From the NCBI GenBank assembly GCA_030623665.1, contig JAUXLO010000054.1, positions 1 to 9,599 on the forward strand: a stretch of 9,599 nucleotides of DNA, in the 5' to 3' direction. The notes under the pieces were generated by a model. The model ran no database searches and had not been told where the DNA came from. It saw only the letters and a list, made by a program, of their open reading frames with translations. Made by a program: the position numbers and the translations under genes. This document shows, in pieces, positions 1 to 5,035 of the stretch. How positions within the stretch are numbered: position 1 is the first letter of the stretch; each line of letters opens with the position of its first letter. The stretch comes from Planctomycetota bacterium. Lineage in GTDB: Bacteria; Planctomycetota; Brocadiia; Brocadiales; Bathyanammoxibiaceae.

Positions 1-557
1 ACAGGGTCAAGGCCCGTAGTAGGTTCATCAAATAAGATGATATCGGGGTCCATCGCCAGTGCCCTGGCGATTCCCACCCTCTTCTTCATTCCGCCGCTCA
101 ATTCCCCGGGTAGCTGCGACTCCTTGCCCTCCAGCCCGACACGTGCGAGCTTTTCTCTGACGATATCGTCTACCTGTCTCTTGCTAAGCCTTCGTTGCTC
201 CGTTAGGCCCAATCCGACATTCTGCGCAACCGTGAGAGAGTTCAGGAGCGCCGAACCCTGAAAAACCATTGCAAATCTTCGCTGGATCGCCTCCAGGCCC
301 CCGCCCGCCTTACCTGTGAGTTCCTGTCCGAAGATAAATATGTTGCCTGAATCAGGCCTGGTCAGGCCTATTATGTGCTTGAGCAGTACACTTTTGCCTG
401 CCCCGCTACTGCCTACTATGGCCGTAGTCGTTCCGGCGTGAATCTTCAGGTCGAGGCCCCTGAGGACATGATTGGCCCTGAACCATTTGTGCAACTGGCG
501 CACGTCAATGGCCGTGCCGTTTTCAGTCGTTTTTATGTCAGAACCTACTCTAGCCAT
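1..557 (-). CDS. mlaF: MlaF-type ABC transporter ATP-binding protein (3' end off the left edge)
   Basis: ATPase of an Mla/Ttg2/YrbF-type ABC importer, which moves phospholipids or other hydrophobic compounds across the cell envelope. 185 residues are visible. They include Walker A GSSGAGKS (residues 49-56), the Q-loop Gln100, the ABC signature LSGGM (153-157) followed by KKRVGIARALAMDPD, and Walker B ILFDE (174-178) running into PTTGLDP. The LSGGMKKRV and DPDIILFDEPTTGLDP wording is typical of the MlaF branch. The D-loop is the last thing seen; the H-loop and C-terminus lie outside the window. The ATG at 557-555 overlaps the end of the upstream permease gene by 13 bases and has no clear Shine-Dalgarno sequence, so translation is probably coupled. 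The short charged N-terminal extension (about 15 residues) before the usual IDVRQLHKWF start is mildly unusual. Family assignment is firm; the substrate is not known. Confidence 0.93.
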   Translation of the reverse strand, partial: MARVGSDIKTTENGTAIDVRQLHKWFRANHVLRGLDLKIHAGTTTAIVGSSGAGKSVLLKHIIGLTRPDSGNIFIFGQELTGKAGGGLEAIQRRFAMVFQGSALLNSLTVAQNVGLGLTEQRRLSKRQVDDIVREKLARVGLEGKESQLPGELSGGMKKRVGIARALAMDPDIILFDEPTTGLDP

Positions 558-1342
558 AATCGGGTAACAAAATAATTAGAGATGTACACGCTGACAAAGG
601 AAAAAACTACAGAGTTAGTAGTAGCAATACCTACCTCCCCGGGACCGCCCACGGTAGCCAGGCCGCGCTGGCAGCTAACTATGGCAATAATGACTCCGAA
701 GACCGCCGCCTTCACCAACCCCTTTGCTATGTCCTCTGCGGTCAGCCACATCTCTATGTTCTCGATGTATATCATAAACGGCACTCCGAAATTGGCCTTG
801 GCCACGGCAGCTCCCCCTATCATGCCCACCAGATCCACGTAGATGACCAGCACCGGCAACATGGCCAGACAGGCGAGAAACCTGGGCATAACCAGATAGC
901 GTACAGGATTGACGCCCAGGGTCTTCAAGGCGTCAATCTCCTCGGAGACGCTCATAGTGGCTATCTCGGCAGTAATGGCGGCCCCCACCCTGCCGATGAC
1001 CAGTATAGCCGTCAGAACGGGCCCCAGTTCTCGTGTCATGGATAAGGCCACAACGGCGCCGACATTTTCTTCCTGGCCATACTCCTTTAATGCGACACCC
1101 GTCTGAAGGGCAAGTACGAATCCAACAAATACTGCTGTTAGGCCTGCAATGGGCAGTGTATCTGCGCCTATCTTGCCCATCTGGAGAAGGACCTTGTCCA
1201 GGTTCTTAAACACCGCCCGGCACCACAGTATGGTCGCCGCCAGCAGCTGGCACATCTCACCCACGGTTTGGAAGAAATCCAGGAGGCCGTTGCCAATGGC
1301 GATGAAGCACCTCCCGAACTTTGTCCTGCCCGGCCTGCTCAT
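545..1342 (-). CDS. mlaE: MlaE/YrbE-family ABC transporter permease
   Basis: Inner-membrane permease of the MlaE family, partner of the adjacent ATPase in lipid or organic-solvent transport. The 265-residue length is normal for the family. Diagnostic stretches are TRELGPVLTAILVIGRVGAA (residues 103-122) followed by EIATMSVSEEIDALKTLGVNP, and near the C-terminus SCQRGLATVGGPGEVGIATT (223-242). Hydrophobic segments lie around 58-80, 105-128, 150-180, 205-225 and 243-262. The ATG (1342-1340) overlaps the argB stop in a TCAT (ATGA on the coding strand) arrangement, and its own stop lies 13 bases inside the ATPase gene, so argB-mlaE-mlaF look like one transcript. The usual substrate-binding MlaD gene is not seen; it would lie beyond the left edge if present. 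Confidence in the family is high; the exact substrate is inference. Confidence 0.95.
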   Translation of the reverse strand: MSRPGRTKFGRCFIAIGNGLLDFFQTVGEMCQLLAATILWCRAVFKNLDKVLLQMGKIGADTLPIAGLTAVFVGFVLALQTGVALKEYGQEENVGAVVALSMTRELGPVLTAILVIGRVGAAITAEIATMSVSEEIDALKTLGVNPVRYLVMPRFLACLAMLPVLVIYVDLVGMIGGAAVAKANFGVPFMIYIENIEMWLTAEDIAKGLVKAAVFGVIIAIVSCQRGLATVGGPGEVGIATTNSVVFSFVSVYISNYFVTRLWLE

Positions 1343-2211
1343 AGGACTATCTGTGTGCCGATCCCCTTGTCCGTAAATATTTCGAGCAGAAGGGAATGGG
1401 GTATCCTGCCGTCAATTATATGGGACTTTTTCACCCCGGATTCCATTGCCCTGAGACATGCCCATGACTTGGGCAACATGCCACCACCTATCACACCCTG
1501 CGCAACCAGAGACATGACCTCAGCCTTTGACAGGCTGGAGACGGTAGAGTCATCACGGGACGGGTCCATCATTATACCGTGTGTGTCTGTGAGAAACACC
1601 AGTTTCTCTGCCTTTAAGGAGCTGGCTATAAAGGAGGCCACGCTGTCAGCATTTACGTTCAGCAGGCCATCCCGCCCGCCCGCCACCGGCGCTATCACAG
1701 GTATCTTACCCGCCTTGCATGCCTTATAAAATGCCTTTTCTTCTATAGACGAGAGGTCCCCTACACAGCCCAGGTCAATCTCCTTGCCGCTCTCATCCGT
1801 CGCCTTATACTTTTCGGCCTTTAGTGGCGGGTGACCATCCCTCCACATGTTAACGCCGCTGTCCCCCAGACTCTCCAGCTCCTGGAGTATCCTCTTATTC
1901 ACGTCGTTTACTAGGACATCCACCACTATATCAAGCGTTTCTTGGTCGGTGGCGCGATGTCCATGGACAAACCTGGGTTCCTTACCCCTCTTGGCCATTT
2001 CCTCATTGATGCGAGGCCCCCCTCCATGGACGAGTATGGGCCTCATGCCCACCGTCTTCATGAAGATAACGTCCTCAAGTAGCCCGCGAAGCCTGCCACC
2101 CGTAACCAGAGCGCTGCCGCCTAGCTTTATCACAACCAGTTTGTCATTAAAGGCCTTAATATATGGCAGGGCCTCTATAAGTATATCTGCCTTGCGGATA
2201 GCCTCTTCCAC
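1339..2211 (-). CDS. argB: Acetylglutamate kinase (arginine biosynthesis)
   Basis: Phosphorylates N-acetyl-L-glutamate, the second step of the acetylated arginine pathway, in the cytoplasm. Starting at the GTG at 2211 the protein has 290 residues, normal for ArgB. Visible motifs: VVIKLGGSA with Lys29, VHGGGPRIN (61-69), HGHRATD with Arg86, NVNADSVA (185-192), FLTDTHG, GGGMLPK with Lys248, and the C-terminal HIIDGRIPHSLLLEIFTDKGIGT. The N-terminal helix (AIRKADILIEALPYIKAF) and this C-terminus are features of the hexameric, arginine-inhibited kinases, so feedback by arginine is likely. The longer reading from a GTG at 2250 is rejected: that codon abuts the -10 box, whereas the GTG at 2211 has GAGAGGGG just upstream. 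One oddity is that the usual G(I/L)xGKD stretch reads GVNMWRDG (119-126). It overlaps mlaE by 4 bases. Confidence 0.94.
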   Translation of the reverse strand: MEEAIRKADILIEALPYIKAFNDKLVVIKLGGSALVTGGRLRGLLEDVIFMKTVGMRPILVHGGGPRINEEMAKRGKEPRFVHGHRATDQETLDIVVDVLVNDVNKRILQELESLGDSGVNMWRDGHPPLKAEKYKATDESGKEIDLGCVGDLSSIEEKAFYKACKAGKIPVIAPVAGGRDGLLNVNADSVASFIASSLKAEKLVFLTDTHGIMMDPSRDDSTVSSLSKAEVMSLVAQGVIGGGMLPKSWACLRAMESGVKKSHIIDGRIPHSLLLEIFTDKGIGTQIVL

Positions 2212-2213
2212 TC

Positions 2214-2222
2214 GTCCCCTCT
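2214..2222 (-). promoter_or_regulatory. argB ribosome binding site deciding the GTG start
   Basis: On the coding strand the sequence GAGAGGGGA precedes the GTG at 2211 by a few bases. The purine-rich GAGG core with about 6 bases of spacing fits ribosome binding. No such sequence precedes the upstream GTG at 2250, which sits next to the promoter -10 box. Confidence 0.7.
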
Positions 2223-2240
2223 CAAAAAAACCGTCTACGG

Positions 2241-2269
2241 AATATAACACCTATAGCTCTTTGCGTCAA
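2241..2269 (-). promoter_or_regulatory. Sigma70-type promoter for the argB-mlaE-mlaF operon
   Basis: On the minus strand TTGACG (2269-2264) is followed after exactly 17 bases by TATATT (2246-2241). Each hexamer is one base off consensus. Transcription should begin near 2234, giving a leader of about 20-25 bases ahead of the argB GTG at 2211, with the ribosome binding site inside it. Confidence 0.75.
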
Positions 2270-2285
2270 TCGCTTTACAGCAGGA

Positions 2286-2301
2286 CGTTTACCGCCAAAC
2301 G
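2286..2301. repeat. Small inverted repeat between the divergent promoters
   Basis: CGTTT (2286-2290) and AAACG (2297-2301) form 5-bp inverted arms around ACCGCC. It lies between the two outward-facing -35 boxes (2264-2269 and 2307-2312), where a regulator of both promoters could bind. The arms are short enough to be chance. Confidence 0.2.
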
Positions 2302-2306
2302 GCTTA

Positions 2307-2335
2307 TTGACTATACGCGGTACCGGGACTATAAT
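2307..2335 (+). promoter_or_regulatory. Sigma70-type promoter for the small secreted protein gene
   Basis: TTGACT (2307-2312) and a perfect TATAAT (2330-2335) are separated by 17 bases. The predicted start near 2342 leaves a leader of about 46 bases with GGGAGGG (2373-2379) before the ATG at 2388. The TTG at 2307, which could formally open a longer reading frame, is itself the -35 box, so the protein starts downstream. Confidence 0.78.
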
Positions 2336-2387
2336 ACCCAAGATATTTCTAGTTTTGATGGTACGTGTCAACGGGAGGGTTTTAAGA

Positions 2388-2873
2388 ATGAAGTTCTCCA
2401 AAAGGGGATGCCTTGCTGTGGCGTTTTCGATCTCCATACTTTCTCTGCTTCTGGCCCACGAGACTACTGTGCAGGGCACCTATAGCCGGAACATATTCAT
2501 GACGGGACAGGCCCCTACCATACCCGCACCGGACGAGGTATATGACCCCGAGATGAGCACGCTGAAGGTGGAAGAGAAGTTTACGTACGAGGTGGCGGTG
2601 CCAAAAGAACGGCTCGATAAGGGTGAACTGGAGCCGGACGACCTTGAGCTGATACCTGTGGAGGACAAGGACAAGATCATTTTCCACCAGGTTGAATGCC
2701 ACTACTACCGGCCCGTGGTTCAGAGACACACAAGGACCACTGACAGTATGGTATGTAACCGCACACGAAAGGGCACCGAGTACTGGCTTACGGACAAGAC
2801 CAGGTTTGTGGAGTGGGAGGACTGGTCTGACTGGGTCACACTGTCCAAAAAGGGCGTGGCAAAGAAGGACTAA
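2388..2873 (+). CDS. Small secreted protein of unknown family
   Basis: I do not recognise this 161-residue protein. The N-terminus (MKFSKRGCLAVAFSISILSLLLAHETTVQG) reads as a Sec signal peptide: positive residues, then a hydrophobic core at about 8-23, with possible cleavage around residue 30. The mature part of about 130 residues is strongly charged, with an acidic stretch (LDKGELEPDDLELIPVEDKD, 76-95). It has two cysteines (104 and 123) that could form a disulfide, and a tryptophan-rich C-terminal region (Trp133, 143, 146, 149). Cys8 lies before the hydrophobic core, so it is not a lipoprotein cysteine. The ATG at 2388 is chosen because GGGAGGG lies upstream at 2373-2379 and the in-frame extension would cover the promoter. 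The gene is divergent from argB and stands alone. A periplasmic or other exported location is inferred; function is unknown. Confidence 0.78.
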   Translation: MKFSKRGCLAVAFSISILSLLLAHETTVQGTYSRNIFMTGQAPTIPAPDEVYDPEMSTLKVEEKFTYEVAVPKERLDKGELEPDDLELIPVEDKDKIIFHQVECHYYRPVVQRHTRTTDSMVCNRTRKGTEYWLTDKTRFVEWEDWSDWVTLSKKGVAKKD

Positions 2874-2916
2874 GATCTCTTACTGCCTAACTGCACGGAT
2901 ATAATAACCGAGTTTG

Positions 2917-3053
2917 TTTGTAGGGACAGGGTCGTGCCCAAGGTACCACGCCCAAGAAACGGCGGGTTCACCTTCGGCGAGGATTCGCCTCTGGCGAACT
3001 TGTCCCTGTCCGTTTATATCCAAGCGGACAACCACGGGTGCTGTCCCTGCAAA
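2917..3053. repeat. MITE/REP-like element with imperfect terminal inverted repeats
   Basis: The gap between the two convergent genes holds TTTGTAGGGACAG at 2917-2929 and CTGTCCCTGCAAA at 3041-3053, inverted copies matching at 12 of 13 positions. Further in are a near-direct repeat (CGTGCCCAAG 2933-2942, CACGCCCAAG 2947-2956), another CCCTGTCC block near 3004-3011, and a central hairpin. No transposase and no obvious target duplication is visible. GTAGGGACAGG-type ends are reminiscent of non-autonomous dispersed elements, but copy number cannot be judged from one window. It may also act as a two-way transcription barrier. Confidence 0.5.
2966..2999. other. Hairpin inside the repeat element, between convergent genes
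   Basis: GTTC, CC and GGCG (2966-2979) pair with CGCC, GG and GAAC (2986-2999) around an AGGATT loop, interrupted by one mismatch and a 3-base internal mismatch. It could help end transcription from both sides, but there is no T-tract on either strand. Confidence 0.4.
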
Positions 3054-3071
3054 AGAGATTGTAGATTTGCA

Positions 3072-4421
3072 CTACACCTTTACGCGCCTCCATCTGCCAC
3101 GGCGGTATAGTATGTAAACCGCTATGGCGCGGAGTATCCAGTCGAGCGCCGCACCGAGCCATATCCCAGGCAGCCCCCAGCCGAAGACAATCCCGAAAAG
3201 ATATGCGACAGGTACGTGGAAAAATAGCGTCCCGATGATGGTAATCAGCATCGGGCTCAGCGTGTCTCCCGCTCCCCTCAACCCGCCGGCGTAGACCATG
3301 TATACCGCGAGTGCGGGCTGCTCGATTGCGGCAATCATTACACAGAGAATGGTCAGTCTCATCACGTCTGCTTCTGGCGCGAATATACTGGCCAACTGAC
3401 GCGGAATGAGCAGGAATATGACAGCAAACGTGCACATCAGGACCAGGGCATAGATACAGCTCCTCCTCATACTCAGCTGCGCCAGCTCTTCCTTCTGGGC
3501 CCCCAGACTCTGGCCGACCAGCGTGGCCGTAGAGACGGCCAGCGCATAGCCCGGCATAAACGAGAAAGACTCCACCCTGACGGCTATCTGGTGTGCTGCC
3601 AGGGACGCTGTGCCTAACATGGCCACTATCTTTAAGAAGGCCAGATAGCCGAGCTGGGTGAGAAAGGCGTCTATGGCCGCCGGCAAGGATATCCTGAGCA
3701 CCCTTTTTATTATATATAAGTCCGGGGGGAGCATGTCGCCTATCCTTACAGTAACCAGTGCCCTGCCCCTAAAAAGAATGACCGCCGTCAGGAAGGCGCC
3801 CGCTACATAAGCTATAACGGTGCCCCAGGCCGCACCTGCTACCTCCATCCTGGGAAATATCCATATGCCGAATATAAGGAACCAGTTAAAGAGAACGTTC
3901 AGGCAATTCATTATCAGGGTAATCAGCAGGGGTGTTCTCGTGTCTCCTGCACCTCTGAATGCCGCATGGCCGGCGAGCATTATGAGCCTGCAGGGCAGGA
4001 AGCATATAACTATCTTGAAGTAGAGGGCGCCGAGGGTTGCCACCCCCGGCTCCGCGCTCATGAGATAGAGGATGTTTACAGCAGAGAAATAAAGCACCGG
4101 GGCGGCGCAAAGCCCCAGGACTATGGCCAATAATAGCGACTGGCCCGCCACTCGTTCTGCGATAAATTTCTCCTTGGCGCCGGTGTGCCTGGCAACAAGG
4201 CTCACCGTGCCGGCAGAACTTGAGGAAAATACGATAGTCAGCACAAAATTCAGCGCCCCGGCCATACCAACCGCAGCAATTGCCTCTGTCCCAAGTCTGC
4301 CGACCATGATGATATCCACAACAAATACCATCATGTGCAGTATGTTCTCCATAGCGGCGGGGATGGCTAGACGGGCTATATTCTTATTGAGGTTTTCCTC
4401 TGTGGGTTCCAGTGTGTACAT
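3072..4421 (-). CDS. MATE-family multidrug/organic cation efflux transporter
   Basis: Inner-membrane antiporter of the MATE (NorM/DinF-like) superfamily, which exports cationic or hydrophobic compounds in exchange for Na+ or H+. The 449 residues and about 12 hydrophobic segments match the family. Two homologous halves are visible: ARLAIPAAMENILH...VDIIMVGRLGTEAIAAVG (about 16-52) and RISLPAAIDAFLTQLGYL (243-260) with LAAHQIAVRVESFSFMPGYA (274-293). The repeated AFRGAGDTRTPL (154-165) and GLRGAGDTLSPM (380-391) loops are also seen. The C-terminus is short and basic (RRGRWRRVKV). The ATG at 4421 is the only sensible start, since the first helix begins about 12 residues later, yet there is no Shine-Dalgarno sequence and the promoter almost touches it. 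It is divergent from acpS. It could export a product of that operon, but MATE proteins are common and this is only a guess. Confidence 0.93.
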   Translation of the reverse strand: MYTLEPTEENLNKNIARLAIPAAMENILHMMVFVVDIIMVGRLGTEAIAAVGMAGALNFVLTIVFSSSSAGTVSLVARHTGAKEKFIAERVAGQSLLLAIVLGLCAAPVLYFSAVNILYLMSAEPGVATLGALYFKIVICFLPCRLIMLAGHAAFRGAGDTRTPLLITLIMNCLNVLFNWFLIFGIWIFPRMEVAGAAWGTVIAYVAGAFLTAVILFRGRALVTVRIGDMLPPDLYIIKRVLRISLPAAIDAFLTQLGYLAFLKIVAMLGTASLAAHQIAVRVESFSFMPGYALAVSTATLVGQSLGAQKEELAQLSMRRSCIYALVLMCTFAVIFLLIPRQLASIFAPEADVMRLTILCVMIAAIEQPALAVYMVYAGGLRGAGDTLSPMLITIIGTLFFHVPVAYLFGIVFGWGLPGIWLGAALDWILRAIAVYILYRRGRWRRVKV

Positions 4422-4432
4422 TAGGAGGGGTC

Positions 4433-4460
4433 ATTATATGCTATCTCTTTGAGCTGTCAA
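4433..4460 (-). promoter_or_regulatory. Consensus sigma70 promoter for the MATE gene
   Basis: On the minus strand TTGACA (4460-4455), 16 bases, then TATAAT (4438-4433): both hexamers are perfect. The ATG begins at 4421, only 11 bases after the -10 box, so the transcript should have a leader of about 0-6 bases. Confidence 0.8.
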
Positions 4461-4488
4461 TATTAAGGAGAAACAACGTCACTTAATA
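4461..4488. repeat. Inverted repeat, candidate operator between the MATE gene and acpS
   Basis: TATTAAG (4461-4467) and CTTAATA (4482-4488) are perfect 7-bp inverted arms with 14 bases between them, putting the half-site centres 21 bp (two helical turns) apart. The left arm abuts the -35 box of the MATE promoter and the right arm lies 17 bases before the -35 box of the acpS promoter. That position would let one regulator control both directions. No regulator gene is in the window. Confidence 0.4.
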
Positions 4489-4505
4489 CGGCAATCAATT
4501 TCTCG

Positions 4506-4534
4506 TTGACAAGCACAGATACAAGCAGTAAACT
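4506..4534 (+). promoter_or_regulatory. Predicted promoter of the acpS-radical SAM-KS operon
   Basis: A perfect TTGACA (4506-4511) is followed after 17 bases by TAAACT (4529-4534), four of six consensus bases. Initiation near 4541 would give a leader of about 38 bases carrying AGAGGAG (4567-4573) before the GTG at 4579. Confidence 0.6.
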
Positions 4535-4578
4535 TTGTATACGAATATTTCTTCCCACAGTGTTTTAGAGGAGCGGGG

Positions 4579-4953
4579 GTGTATATAGGCGTCGACCTGG
4601 TGGAAGTGGATAGGATCAGAGACCTTTTTACCCGCTACGAGTCCTTCTTGGGCCGAGTTTTCACCCCGAAAGAGGTAGAATACAGCCTCTCTAAAAAGAA
4701 TATGTTTGAGCACCTCGCCGCCAGATTCGCGGTAAAAGAGGCGGTGGTAAAGGCCTTGGGTACGGGGATGAAGTGGACTGATATTGAGTTACTAAATGAT
4801 CCGTCAGGAAGGCCTTACCTTAAACTCTATGGCAGGGCAAAGGAAATGGCCGATGAAAAAGGCATAGGCACATGGGACGTATCCATAACCCACACAAAAG
4901 ACCACGCCATAGGGCAGGTACTATTGGTTACTCGCACGCCTTCCCGAGGGTGA
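4579..4953 (+). CDS. acpS: Holo-[acyl-carrier-protein] synthase (4'-phosphopantetheinyl transferase)
   Basis: Transfers the 4'-phosphopantetheine arm from CoA to the serine of an acyl carrier protein, with Mg2+, in the cytoplasm. The 124 residues match AcpS-type enzymes. Visible motifs: IGVDLVEVDRI with the metal-binding Asp6, FTPKEVEYS (28-36), HLAARFAVKEAVVKALGTG (45-63) with Glu54, and the C-terminal SITHTKDHAIGQVLL (102-116). The start is a GTG with AGAGGAG 5 bases upstream; the motif begins at residue 3, so no longer start is needed. It opens the operon that continues with a radical SAM enzyme and two ketosynthases, 82 bases further on. It may be the cell's general AcpS or one dedicated to the carrier protein of this pathway; no carrier protein gene is in the window. 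Confidence 0.95.
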   Translation: MYIGVDLVEVDRIRDLFTRYESFLGRVFTPKEVEYSLSKKNMFEHLAARFAVKEAVVKALGTGMKWTDIELLNDPSGRPYLKLYGRAKEMADEKGIGTWDVSITHTKDHAIGQVLLVTRTPSRG

Positions 4954-4971
4954 GTGTTCTGTATGTGGAAG

Positions 4972-4994
4972 GCTAATAGCAGGCGCTATTAAGC
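4972..4994 (+). other. Hairpin in the acpS-radical SAM spacer
   Basis: GCTAATAGC (4972-4980) pairs with GCTATTAAGC (4985-4994) around AGGC, nine base pairs with one bulged A. No T-tract follows, so it is not a rho-independent terminator. It could be an RNA processing or stability site between the two genes. Confidence 0.4.
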
Positions 4995-5035
4995 GAAGGG
5001 CTTATAAAGAGATACCCGGAAAGAGAAACATAATA

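Noticed and set aside
2212..2250. Upstream GTG start for argB
   Set aside because: The codon is adjacent to the -10 box, so it would not be in the mRNA.
2307..2387. Upstream TTG start extending the small secreted protein by 27 residues
   Set aside because: The TTG is the -35 box of the promoter and the extension would hide the signal peptide. The ATG at 2388 has its own ribosome site.
1847..2485. A 212-codon open frame on the plus strand opposite argB
   Set aside because: It is antisense to a clearly conserved enzyme, is Ser/Thr/Pro/Leu-rich in a way typical of shadow frames, and has no recognisable motif.
2968..3435. A 155-codon frame on the minus strand overlapping the MATE 3' end and the repeat element
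   Set aside because: It shares the strand with the MATE gene in another frame, is Arg/His-rich with no domain, and runs through the repeat hairpin.
4421..4452. Plus-strand AGGAGGGG followed by ATG and a 4-codon frame (MLSL)
   Set aside because: It looks like a ribosome site but is antisense to the MATE start and promoter. The frame is too short to support.
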